A stretch of 64,000 nucleotides of DNA, taken from the NCBI GenBank assembly GCA_024401215.1, contig JAKSLL010000007.1:21169-85168 (forward strand), written 5' to 3'. Shown in pieces: positions 51,906 to 60,378 of this stretch. The first letter of the stretch is position 1. Each line of letters opens with the position of its first letter. The notes under the pieces were generated by a model. It did not search any database. It had not been told where the DNA came from and worked only from the letters and a program-made list of their open reading frames with translations. The translations under genes and the position numbers were made by a program. Source of the stretch: Bacteroidaceae bacterium (lineage in GTDB: Bacteria > Bacteroidota > Bacteroidia > Bacteroidales > Bacteroidaceae).

Positions 51906-54065
51906 TTAATCTTCGTCACCGCTCTGCTCTTCAAATTCCTTCATGAGCTTCTGCTGTATATCTGTTGGAACAAGTTCATAAGAAGCGAACTTCATGATGA
52001 AACTTGCACGACCGCCAGTTATTGAACTGAGAGTTGTTGAATAGTTCGAGAGACTCTTTAGAGGCACTTTTGCTATAAGCTTCTCATAGCCGTTCTCACT
52101 TTCCGAACCAACAATCATACCACGACGACCTTGAAGGTCAGACATCACATCGCCCATTTTGTCACTTGGCACAAAGACTTCAACATCATAAATTGGTTCG
52201 AGAAGCTTTGGACCTGCCTCTTTGAATGCGTCAGAGAAAGCATGACGACCAGCAAGCATGAATGAAAGTTCGTTAGAATCTACTGGATGCATCTTTCCGT
52301 CATATACAATGACACGAACATCACGAGCATACGAACCAGTAAGAGGTCCTTGCTCCATACGGCTCATGATACCCTTGAGAATAGCAGGCATGAAGCGTGA
52401 ATCGATAGCACCACCAACAACGGAATTGATGAACACAACCTTTCCGCCCCACTCAAGGTCAACTTCTTCTTTGCCCTTTGGAGTAATCTTGAACTCCTGA
52501 TTGCCGAACTTATATGTTGTTGGCTCTGGCATGCCATCATAATATGGCTCAACGATGAGATGCACCTCACCAAACTGACCTGCACCACCTGACTGCTTCT
52601 TGTGACGGTAATCTGCACGAGCAGCCTTTGTGATTGTCTCACGATAAGGAATCTTTGGCTCTTCAAACTTGATGTTTATCTTCTCGTTATTCTCAAGACG
52701 CCATTTAAGAGTGCGGAGATGGAATTCACCCTGACCCTTCACAATTGTCTGCTTAAGTTCCTTTGACTGTTCAAGAATCCATGTTGGATCTTCCTGAGAC
52801 ATCTTCTGGATTGCAGCAACCATCTTTTCTGTATCAGCCTCATTCTCCGCCTTGATGGCACGGATATACTTTGGATTTGGATATTTCACAAAATTGAATC
52901 TGTGTTCACAATCCTTTCCTACGAGCGTGTTACCTGTACGCACATCCTTGAGTTTCACAGTGCATCCTATATCACCAGCCACAAGTTCCTCAACCTTTAT
53001 GCGGTTTGCGCCAGCGCATGCGAAGAGCTGTGCAATACGTTCCTTAGATCCTCTGTCGGTGTTAGTAAGGTCATCACCTTCATGCACCTTTCCCGACATA
53101 ACCTTGAAATACTGAACACCACCAATATGTGGTTCGTTAGCAGTCTTAAAGAAATAGAGAGATGTTGGAGCATTAGCATCAGGATTCACAACCTCACCTC
53201 GTGTGTTATGAACTTGTGGCATCTCATCTACAAATGGCACAACATTGCCAAGGAATTCCATCAAACGACGAACACCCATATCCTTCACCGCACAAACGCA
53301 GAACACAGGGAACATGCTTCGTGCTGCCAATCCCTTGCGGATACCTTCACGCATCTCATCCTCTGTAAGCGTTTCTGTCTCAAAGAACTTCTCCATGAGA
53401 GTTTCATCATTTTCAGCGGCAGCCTCAACAAGCGCACGATGCATCTCCATCGCCTTGTCCATCTCTTCTGCAGGGATGTCTTCGATAGTAGGAGCACCGC
53501 CATCAGGTCCCCAAGAATACTTCTTCATGAGAAGAACATCTATGAGAGAATTGAAATTAGGACCCTCATTGATAGGATACTGAACAGGCACAACCTTAGT
53601 TCCATAGATTTCAATAAGCTGGTCTAATACCTGGTTATAATCACATTTTTCTGAATCAAGTTGATTAACAAGGAAGATTACTGGCTTGCCGAGTTTTTCT
53701 GTATATCTGAAATGATTCTGAGTTCCGACCTCTGGTCCGTATTGACCATTAAGAAGCAAGACCGCTGTGTCAGTAACATTAAGAGCTGTCATAGCTGCGC
53801 CAACGAAGTCATCAGAACCCGGACAGTCTATGATATTAAGCTTTTTATTGTTCCATTCAACATGATAAACAGTTGAAAATACGCTGTATCCGTATTCCTG
53901 TTCTACTGGGAAATAGTCGCTTACCGTATTTTTCATTGTGATGCGACCGCGTCTGCTGATGATTCCTGCCTCATACAAAAGTGCTTCAGTAAGAGTTGTC
54001 TTACCAGCACCATCATTGCCAAGAAGGGCAATGTTCTTGATTTCATTAGTTTGGTAAACTTTCAT
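51906..54065 (-). CDS. EF-G2-type translation factor (divergent EF-G)
   Basis: This 719-aa protein has the five-domain EF-G layout. The G1 loop is GNDGAGKTT (16-24). The G3 motif reads DCPGSDDF (80-87), so the His that activates water in EF-G (DTPGHVDF) is Ser84. The G4 motif is NQLD (134-137) instead of NKxD. The C-terminal part contains the domain IV and V features GGAGQFGEVHLIVEP, GAIDSRFMPAILKGI and LQGRRGMIVGSESENG. A second EF-G with altered GTPase residues is known from Bacteroides (EF-G2, induced on starvation and able to support translation with reduced or no GTP hydrolysis). Function here by homology; the canonical fusA is not in the window. Confidence 0.85.
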   Translation of the reverse strand: MKVYQTNEIKNIALLGNDGAGKTTLTEALLYEAGIISRRGRITMKNTVSDYFPVEQEYGYSVFSTVYHVEWNNKKLNIIDCPGSDDFVGAAMTALNVTDTAVLLLNGQYGPEVGTQNHFRYTEKLGKPVIFLVNQLDSEKCDYNQVLDQLIEIYGTKVVPVQYPINEGPNFNSLIDVLLMKKYSWGPDGGAPTIEDIPAEEMDKAMEMHRALVEAAAENDETLMEKFFETETLTEDEMREGIRKGLAARSMFPVFCVCAVKDMGVRRLMEFLGNVVPFVDEMPQVHNTRGEVVNPDANAPTSLYFFKTANEPHIGGVQYFKVMSGKVHEGDDLTNTDRGSKERIAQLFACAGANRIKVEELVAGDIGCTVKLKDVRTGNTLVGKDCEHRFNFVKYPNPKYIRAIKAENEADTEKMVAAIQKMSQEDPTWILEQSKELKQTIVKGQGEFHLRTLKWRLENNEKINIKFEEPKIPYRETITKAARADYRHKKQSGGAGQFGEVHLIVEPYYDGMPEPTTYKFGNQEFKITPKGKEEVDLEWGGKVVFINSVVGGAIDSRFMPAILKGIMSRMEQGPLTGSYARDVRVIVYDGKMHPVDSNELSFMLAGRHAFSDAFKEAGPKLLEPIYDVEVFVPSDKMGDVMSDLQGRRGMIVGSESENGYEKLIAKVPLKSLSNYSTTLSSITGGRASFIMKFASYELVPTDIQQKLMKEFEEQSGDED

Positions 54066-54342
54066 TGTCTATTAGTTTTATTAAGGTCGATTATTTTTCA
54101 AAATCGCGACTAAATTACGCTATTTTATTCAAACATAAATTGAAAATAATATGTTATATAGCATTTTTCATTGAATATGACTATTTTTGTATTAGAAAGT
54201 AAAACTGCTGACTGTTATGTGTTCTCCATATCTGCTATAATGAAACCACAATAACGCACTCAGGTCTTCATGTATATGGTTCTGCATCTGTCTGAAAACA
54301 AACACAAACATCAGCAATAACACAAAAAATCATCAACTTTAT

Positions 54343-55461
54343 ATGGCGGGTATTTACATTCACATACCTTTTTGCAAGACAAGATGCATTTACTGCGGCT
54401 TCTTTTCGACAACATCTCTTGAGATGAGACGTCAATACTTAAATGCATTGCAAAATGAACTCAGAGACAGGCAAGCATACCTCAAGGGCGAACCTATCGA
54501 CACCATATATTTTGGAGGTGGAACACCCTCACAATTACCAGCAGAAGACATAAAAAGCATACTTAACTCTATTTATAATATATATAATGTACGCGAAGGA
54601 GCGGAAATCACATTAGAGGGCAACCCTGACGATATGACTGAGAACTACCTTCTCAATCTCTTGCGTATTGGCATCAACCGATTGAGCATGGGCGTACAAA
54701 CTTTTGATGACAAAAGACTATGTTTCTTGAAACGCCGCCACTCGTCTGCACAAGCCATCAAAGCTGTAAAAGACGCTAAAGCTGCAGGATTCAACAACAT
54801 CAGCATTGACCTTATGTTTGGTTTCCCAGATCAAACTCTTGATGAGTGGCAGGAAGACATAAATAATGCCATGAAACTGGGCGTACAGCATCTCTCAGCT
54901 TATTCCCTAATGTATGAGGAAGGCACTCTCCTCGGAAGGATGCTAGAAGATGGAGCAGTCAATGAAGTTGAAGACGAATTATCTCTTCAGATGTATGAAT
55001 GTCTTATCGACACGCTGAAAACAAATGGATTTGAACATTATGAGATATCAAATTTTGCGCTTCCAGGTTATCGCTCACGCCATAATTCAAGCTACTGGTG
55101 CGGAGTGCCTTACTTAGGAGTTGGCGCAGGAGCACACAGCTATGACGGCGCATGCAGGCAATACAACATAGAGTCGTTAGGCGAATACATCAAAGGTGCT
55201 AAACCCGAAGCAGAGATAATGACAGAAGCAGAACGATATGATGAATTTGTTTTCACAGGACTCAGGACATGCGAGGGCATCAACCTCAGCACTTTAGAAA
55301 AAGTCTTTGGCGAACAATTGAAAACATATTGCATAAGAAATGCTCAAAAGCACATAGAGTCAGGACAACTCGAAATGAAAGGGGAAATCCTAAAGCTATC
55401 ACGAAAAGGGCTGTTCGTGTCAAACGACATTATGTCTGACCTGATGTGTGTTGAAGATTGA
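54343..55461 (+). CDS. hemW: HemW-type radical SAM heme chaperone
   Basis: This 372-aa protein has the radical SAM cluster CxxxCxxC at CKTRCIYCGFF (residues 11-18), followed by IYFGGGTPSQLP and ITLEGNPDD, GINRLSMGVQTFDD, and DLMFGFPDQTLDEW. The C-terminal HemW domain (about 290-372) has EFVFTGLRTCEGINLSTL. HemW is often mislabelled coproporphyrinogen oxidase; the presence of CxxxCxxC with one more residue (CGFF rather than CxF) fits HemW. It probably inserts heme into respiratory proteins. Confidence 0.88.
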   Translation: MAGIYIHIPFCKTRCIYCGFFSTTSLEMRRQYLNALQNELRDRQAYLKGEPIDTIYFGGGTPSQLPAEDIKSILNSIYNIYNVREGAEITLEGNPDDMTENYLLNLLRIGINRLSMGVQTFDDKRLCFLKRRHSSAQAIKAVKDAKAAGFNNISIDLMFGFPDQTLDEWQEDINNAMKLGVQHLSAYSLMYEEGTLLGRMLEDGAVNEVEDELSLQMYECLIDTLKTNGFEHYEISNFALPGYRSRHNSSYWCGVPYLGVGAGAHSYDGACRQYNIESLGEYIKGAKPEAEIMTEAERYDEFVFTGLRTCEGINLSTLEKVFGEQLKTYCIRNAQKHIESGQLEMKGEILKLSRKGLFVSNDIMSDLMCVED

Positions 55462-55625
55462 TATACCAACAAAATCATAAACTGATGTCATTGACGAGAC
55501 GCCATATTCAAGCGGCAATACATCAAATGGCGTTTTAAATATACACTTTATCCCCAAAAGATGTATTTTAAACTCAAAATCCAAAAAAAACATGACTGGG
55601 CATGATAACATATTACAAAAGTGCG

Positions 55626-55633
55626 TACCTTTG
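55626..55633 (+). promoter_or_regulatory. -7 box for the small lipoprotein gene
   Basis: TACCTTTG followed by GCATC, 56 bases before the start at 55689. Confidence 0.6.
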
Positions 55634-55688
55634 CATCGGTTTTAAAAGCAAATAGATTGTTTAATAACTTAAAGCAAAAAAGAAAATT

Positions 55689-55889
55689 ATGAAGAAATTG
55701 GTTTTCGCAGTTGTAGCTGCTGTAGCACTCACTGCTTCTGTATCATTCGTATCATGTGACGCTAAGGATGTTGCTGCTCTCGATTCACTCGCTAACGCTC
55801 TCGATTCAGCTGCTGCTGTTCTCGATTCAGCTGCTAACGCTATCGACTCTATCGCAGGTGACTCTATCAATGCTGATTCAGTTAAGTAA
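55689..55889 (+). CDS. Small Asp/Ser/Ala-repeat lipoprotein
   Basis: This 66-aa protein has a signal peptide and lipobox (SFVSC, Cys23). The mature part is only about 43 residues and consists of imperfect heptads: ALDSLAN, ALDSAAA, VLDSAAN, AIDSIAG, DSINADS. Such a pattern would form an amphipathic helix or coiled coil, much like the murein lipoprotein Lpp in design although not in sequence. It ends VK rather than with a lysine alone. It has its own strong promoter and an ideal terminator, which points to high expression. Confidence 0.75.
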   Translation: MKKLVFAVVAAVALTASVSFVSCDAKDVAALDSLANALDSAAAVLDSAANAIDSIAGDSINADSVK

Positions 55890-55915
55890 TCGAAAGATAC
55901 AGTACTTAAAGATAG

Positions 55916-55941
55916 TGGATTCATTCTTCGGAATGAATCCA
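55916..55941 (+). terminator. UUCG-capped terminator after the small lipoprotein gene
   Basis: TGGATTCATTC and GAATGAATCCA are perfect complements around TTCG, followed by a T-run. The region 55942-56119 beyond it is AT-rich with poly-T tracts and no gene. Confidence 0.9.
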
Positions 55942-56119
55942 TTTTTTATTTTCACCCCTTATGCTATCCTATTTTACGAAACAGGATGGAGTACACCATT
56001 TCACAAAACAATGTACTCTGTACAATACTTTTTTTCTTTATTACACTCATTTTTATTACTTTGTTTAATCTTTTTTTCAATTTTTATCTGCATTTCTTTT
56101 TTTGTTTGATTGAAATAAA

Positions 56120-56127
56120 TATATTTG
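56120..56127 (+). promoter_or_regulatory. -7 box for the 1099-residue secreted protein gene
   Basis: TATATTTG followed by GTGC, 55 bases before the start at 56182. Confidence 0.5.
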
Positions 56128-56181
56128 TGCTTTCGAAAAACTATTTCATTAACTAGTGCAAGTTTTAATTATTAAGTATAT

Positions 56182-59100
56182 ATGAAAGTAAATCATTTAC
56201 TAACTCTTGGAGTAACTGCTTTTGCAGGTCTGTTCACTATGGCTAATGCCCAAGAACTTACTGAGGGTAAATACTATCTGCGAAACACCGAAAGCGGAAA
56301 GTATATTGCCTGGGGAGCTCAATGGGGCACAAAAGCTGTATTGACTGAACATGGTACCGATATAACAGTCAAGGCTGTTGAGGGAGGCACTTTCGAACTT
56401 ATTACCGGAGCAAAAAATGCTAATCGCGGCATACGTCCAACCGATGGATACTGTGACCAAAATGGCTCATGCACAATAACTCCTGTTGGTGATGGCACTT
56501 TCACTATCTCAAGCGAAACAGGATATTTCCGATATGACGGCACAGACATCTTAGCTGTCAACGGCCAAGAGACAGACAGCGGCATTCTATGGGAATTCTT
56601 ATCAAAAGAAGAGCTCACAGCAAAGATGGCAGATGCTACAGCTAAAGCACCTGTCAATGCTACACACTTCATCACCGCTCCTGACTTCCTCACACAAGAC
56701 TCACGCATCACATCTGGCGGCGCTTGGAACAACCTAAGCATTTGGACAACTGCTAATCAACCTCGTTTTGCTGGACCTACAGCAGAGGCAAACTCGCTGA
56801 TTAACAACTCCAATGCTGAAATTTGGAATATGGATGCTGTAGATGTCAACCAGACTCTTACAGGACTTCCAAAAGGCACATACAAACTCTCTGCAATGGG
56901 CTTCTATCGTGCGGGCTCAAACGATAATGCCGCTGAAGTGTTCACAAACAAAACGGAACAGCTTCATGCAAAATTCTATGCTGGTCAGGTAGAGATACCG
57001 CTCATGAGTATTTTCGAAGGTGCTAACAAGAACGGGAATGTTGGCGTAAAAACCAAAGCCGGATTTATCCCAAACACCAATGAAGATGCTGCAAAATACT
57101 TCAAGGAAGGACTTTATGTAAACTCTCTGTACTTCACTATTGAAGAAGATGGAGGCAGCATAGAGATCGGTGTGAAGAAGAACAGCAAATACAATGAAGA
57201 CTGGGTTGTGTTTGACAATTTCGACCTCCAATACTATGGTGATGCGTCAATACAGGAGGTGCAACTTGTTTCCTACATTAAGGCGTACAATGAAGCAATG
57301 GAAACTCTGCTCTCATACCAAAATGTGGAAATGAGCCAAGAAGCAAAAGCCTCAGTGGCAGCAGCTATCGAAAGCAACACCGTCAATCTTGAGGATGTGA
57401 CGGAGGAGGCAATTATCAAAGCAACAAAGAATCTCATCGAAGCTGCCACAAAGGCAAAACTTGCTTCCCTTGTGGCTAAAGGCATTGGTACTGACTTCAC
57501 CGAGATTATCAACAATCCAAATTTCGATGGCAACATCAACGGATGGATAGACACCTTCTCTGGAAATCTGAACCACGGATTCCAAGATAACGCCACATAC
57601 GGCCCTATCAACGAATTCATGGAGTGCTGGGCAGGCCAATATTCAAAAGCAGAAGAGCCTTATCTCCTCCCTAATGGAAAGCTCTATCAGATTGTGAATC
57701 TCCCAAAGGGACAGTATATTTTCTCTGCAGATGTTATTGCAACTCAGCAGCAGGTAGGCAAAAATGAGCAATACATCTCCTCATTAGATGAAGCAACAGG
57801 TGTTTACATCTACGCACAGAGCGATGTACTCTTCAAGTCTAACGCCTGCAATGCGACAGGGAACGATCCTAAGCGATACGAATTTAAATTCAGCACAACG
57901 GGCGGTAACACTGAGATTGGTCTGCTCATTCAAGACACCAACTGCAACTGGGCTGTGATGGATAATGTAAAACTCGTGTACAATGGTGAGATGACCATTG
58001 AGGTTTACTACACAGGCTTGGAGGAACTTCTTGAAAAGGCAGAGATACTACAAGGTTCAAAGATGAACAACCTTGTTGCAAAAGAGCTTCACTCTGCCAT
58101 CGTTGGTGTATCTGAGAACTATAAGAATGTGACAGATGTTGACTTGCTCAGCAAATACATCTCCACTCTTAATACTGCCGTAACTAAGGCAGAGAAATCT
58201 GCACAGTTCTACAGCGACATTAAAAATTTCGGCGATGACATCAAGAAGGAGTTTAAGGTGAGCGAAGAGGAAGCTATGGTGGCTTATCAGAATGACCCAG
58301 AAATGTTGAACTTCGGCTCATTATATAACAACAACAATCTTGATGAGAGCAAGGGCGAGGAGTATAAAGCGCTGTTGGTAAAAACCTTCGGCACAATCTA
58401 TTCTGTAGGTGCTGATATTGCCCTTTTGGCATCCGACGACTGGGGCGAAGGCGTCAGCAAAGTGCCTGACTGGTCTATGCAGGACAACAACTACCTAAAT
58501 TGTACAGAGAAGTATTACAACGGTCCGTACACAGGCGAGGTTGTATCCCAAACAATAACAGGATTGAAGAATGGCAAATACAAAGTCGTTGTTGACATTG
58601 CCGCATCCTACACCTACGAAGAGGGTGCACGTGAGTGGGAAGGTGCAACAGGCGAGAATCTCTCTTTCCTCTGTGTCAATGACAAAGAGACAACACTTGA
58701 TGTTGTCAAGCAGACTGCAGTTCCTGTAGGTGGCATGAAGTCATACGCAGTTGAATGCGACGTGCTCAACGGCAAAATCACTATCGCCATCAAGAACAAG
58801 AAGATTGGAGCTAACTGGTTTGTATTCAAGGTTTCTTCAATAAAGTATCTTGACAAAAACATAGAAGCAGCCCTTTCTGTAAGTGCAGCAAAATATGGTA
58901 CATTCGTAGCTCCATTCGAGGTTACCATACCAGAAAATGCTGTGGCATACATAGTGAACGATGTTACTAAACGACAAGACGGAACTGCATGCACTTCTGT
59001 GAAGTCTGTCAAAGGAACATTGCCAGCAAACACTCCTGTAATCTTGTACAGCGAAGACATCATCTCCGAGACAGTCAAGGGTGAGGTCGTTGACAATGTA

Positions 59101-59481
59101 GAGAATCCTGTTGTCACAGTAGGTCTCCTAACAGGCGTTTACACTTCAACAGCAGCGCCTAAAGGATCGTATGTGCTACAGAAGCATGATGATGTTGTTG
59201 CTTTCTATATCGTTGACAGCAGCGCAAATCCGATTGTAACACCAAACCGCGCATATCTCAATGCCCCTTCTAATTCAAACACAAAGGCAATCCTCTTTGA
59301 CTTCACAGAGACAGAGCCTGAACCTGAAGAAGAAGTTATCGAAACAGGCATCACATCGCTCATCAATGGCTCTTACGAAGGAATTTACACTCCTAATGGC
59401 ATAAAGGTTGACAAACTCCAAAAGGGAATGAACATTGTGAAACTTGCAAATGGCAAGACACACAAGATATTTGTCAAGTAA
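56182..59481 (+). CDS. Large secreted surface protein with carbohydrate-binding-like repeats
   Basis: This 1099-aa protein has a signal peptide (MKVNHLLTLGVTAFAGLFTMANAQ). An N-terminal region resembles a ricin-type or RICIN-like fold (KYYLRNTESGKYIAWG, about 28-140). Three jelly-roll-like regions follow, each with a pattern of NG/GLPKGTYKLSAMGFYR and ENWVVFDNFDLQYYG: about 165-355, 450-610 and 730-890 (KNGKYKVVVDIAASYTY, GANWFVFKVSSIKYL). Helical linkers separate them. The C-terminus (about 1045-1099: TGITSLINGSYEGIYTPNGIKVDKLQKGMNIVKLANGKTHKIFVK, in pieces) resembles Prevotella C-terminal sorting domains. It probably binds glycans at or near the surface. No catalytic motif was found. Confidence 0.7.
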   Translation: MKVNHLLTLGVTAFAGLFTMANAQELTEGKYYLRNTESGKYIAWGAQWGTKAVLTEHGTDITVKAVEGGTFELITGAKNANRGIRPTDGYCDQNGSCTITPVGDGTFTISSETGYFRYDGTDILAVNGQETDSGILWEFLSKEELTAKMADATAKAPVNATHFITAPDFLTQDSRITSGGAWNNLSIWTTANQPRFAGPTAEANSLINNSNAEIWNMDAVDVNQTLTGLPKGTYKLSAMGFYRAGSNDNAAEVFTNKTEQLHAKFYAGQVEIPLMSIFEGANKNGNVGVKTKAGFIPNTNEDAAKYFKEGLYVNSLYFTIEEDGGSIEIGVKKNSKYNEDWVVFDNFDLQYYGDASIQEVQLVSYIKAYNEAMETLLSYQNVEMSQEAKASVAAAIESNTVNLEDVTEEAIIKATKNLIEAATKAKLASLVAKGIGTDFTEIINNPNFDGNINGWIDTFSGNLNHGFQDNATYGPINEFMECWAGQYSKAEEPYLLPNGKLYQIVNLPKGQYIFSADVIATQQQVGKNEQYISSLDEATGVYIYAQSDVLFKSNACNATGNDPKRYEFKFSTTGGNTEIGLLIQDTNCNWAVMDNVKLVYNGEMTIEVYYTGLEELLEKAEILQGSKMNNLVAKELHSAIVGVSENYKNVTDVDLLSKYISTLNTAVTKAEKSAQFYSDIKNFGDDIKKEFKVSEEEAMVAYQNDPEMLNFGSLYNNNNLDESKGEEYKALLVKTFGTIYSVGADIALLASDDWGEGVSKVPDWSMQDNNYLNCTEKYYNGPYTGEVVSQTITGLKNGKYKVVVDIAASYTYEEGAREWEGATGENLSFLCVNDKETTLDVVKQTAVPVGGMKSYAVECDVLNGKITIAIKNKKIGANWFVFKVSSIKYLDKNIEAALSVSAAKYGTFVAPFEVTIPENAVAYIVNDVTKRQDGTACTSVKSVKGTLPANTPVILYSEDIISETVKGEVVDNVENPVVTVGLLTGVYTSTAAPKGSYVLQKHDDVVAFYIVDSSANPIVTPNRAYLNAPSNSNTKAILFDFTETEPEPEEEVIETGITSLINGSYEGIYTPNGIKVDKLQKGMNIVKLANGKTHKIFVK

Positions 59482-59556
59482 GAATCTTTACAAAGGATGA
59501 ATAACTAAGATGGTCTGGCAGTTTTGTCAGACCATCTATATTTTATTCAACTTTTG

Positions 59557-59608
59557 CAAGTTTGCAACTTGCTCTACTTGGGGAGTTAAAGAGGAGCGAA
59601 ACTTGTAT
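59557..59608. repeat. Dispersed repeat, copy B (about 52 bp)
   Basis: The core 59572-59608 matches 30664-30700 at 32 of 37 positions. It lies 17 bases before the start of the gene at 59626, so it would be part of that gene's leader. Confidence 0.7.
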
Positions 59609-59625
59609 AAATTTATTTTTAGCTT

Positions 59626-60132
59626 ATGAAAAAGACACTCATTGCTATTGCATTTGCAATCATCTCTTTTGTTGTCAAAGCCCAGTCATTCGACGGAGCT
59701 ATACTTGGCGTCACACTTGGCCAAGACGAAAGAGAGGCAATCTATGCTATTGAGACATTATACAAAAAAGTCAAGCACACCCCAGACGGCAGCTTGCTGA
59801 TTGACTCCCCTACTGCCGACAGCCTCTCATACACCAACGCCAAGTTCTATTTCTCCGACGAAGAACTGATGAAGGTGAAGATGTCAAAGAGTTTTGAACA
59901 CTCACTATCAAACGGCATATCTTGGAATGAAGCGAGGAAATCCCAGAATGCTTTCGCAGTAGAATGCATAAAACGCATGACTGCTCACTACGGTGTCCCA
60001 AATTCTAAATTAAGCAATGGAATAATGTGGAAAAGCGACAAATATATGGTGTCTGTTTCATCTACCGAAACAGGAGGGGAAGCGGCTGGTACATGCTACA
60101 TAAACGTCATATACCAAAAAGTGACTTTCTAA
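59626..60132 (+). CDS. Exported hypothetical protein
   Basis: This 168-aa protein has a signal peptide ending VVKAQ (residue 20). The mature part begins SFDGAILGVTLGQDEREAIYAIETLYKKVKHT, the sort of fold seen in small periplasmic proteins with a DUF-like beta-alpha pattern. No family is recognised. The sequence AKFYFSDEELMKVKMSKSFEH suggests strands. It is preceded by the dispersed repeat and stands alone in its transcription unit. Confidence 0.65.
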   Translation: MKKTLIAIAFAIISFVVKAQSFDGAILGVTLGQDEREAIYAIETLYKKVKHTPDGSLLIDSPTADSLSYTNAKFYFSDEELMKVKMSKSFEHSLSNGISWNEARKSQNAFAVECIKRMTAHYGVPNSKLSNGIMWKSDKYMVSVSSTETGGEAAGTCYINVIYQKVTF

Positions 60133-60279
60133 GCTCCATTACAAACATACCATTCCCCATAGCACACAAAAATGGCATTTATGCTGTTCAATAGGCGAAA
60201 ATATTTATCCGTAAAGACTTTTTATTGTACAAAAATGATGAAACTTCTCACTTCACTTGATTTTTTCGTACAAATAGCC

Positions 60280-60287
60280 TAACTTTG
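60280..60287 (+). promoter_or_regulatory. -7 box for the TPR-histidine kinase gene
   Basis: TAACTTTG followed by TAC, 92 bases before the start; TTGATT near 60258 fits the -33 region. Confidence 0.6.
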
Positions 60288-60378
60288 TACTCATTATATT
60301 ACTTAATATGTCTTATAGAAGGCAAATATAGAATCGAGATTTCCGCTTCAGTAATTAATTGATCTTTTATTGTGTTAC

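Noticed and set aside
52902-53627. 241-codon plus-strand frame
   Set aside because: It lies antisense inside the EF-G2-like gene.
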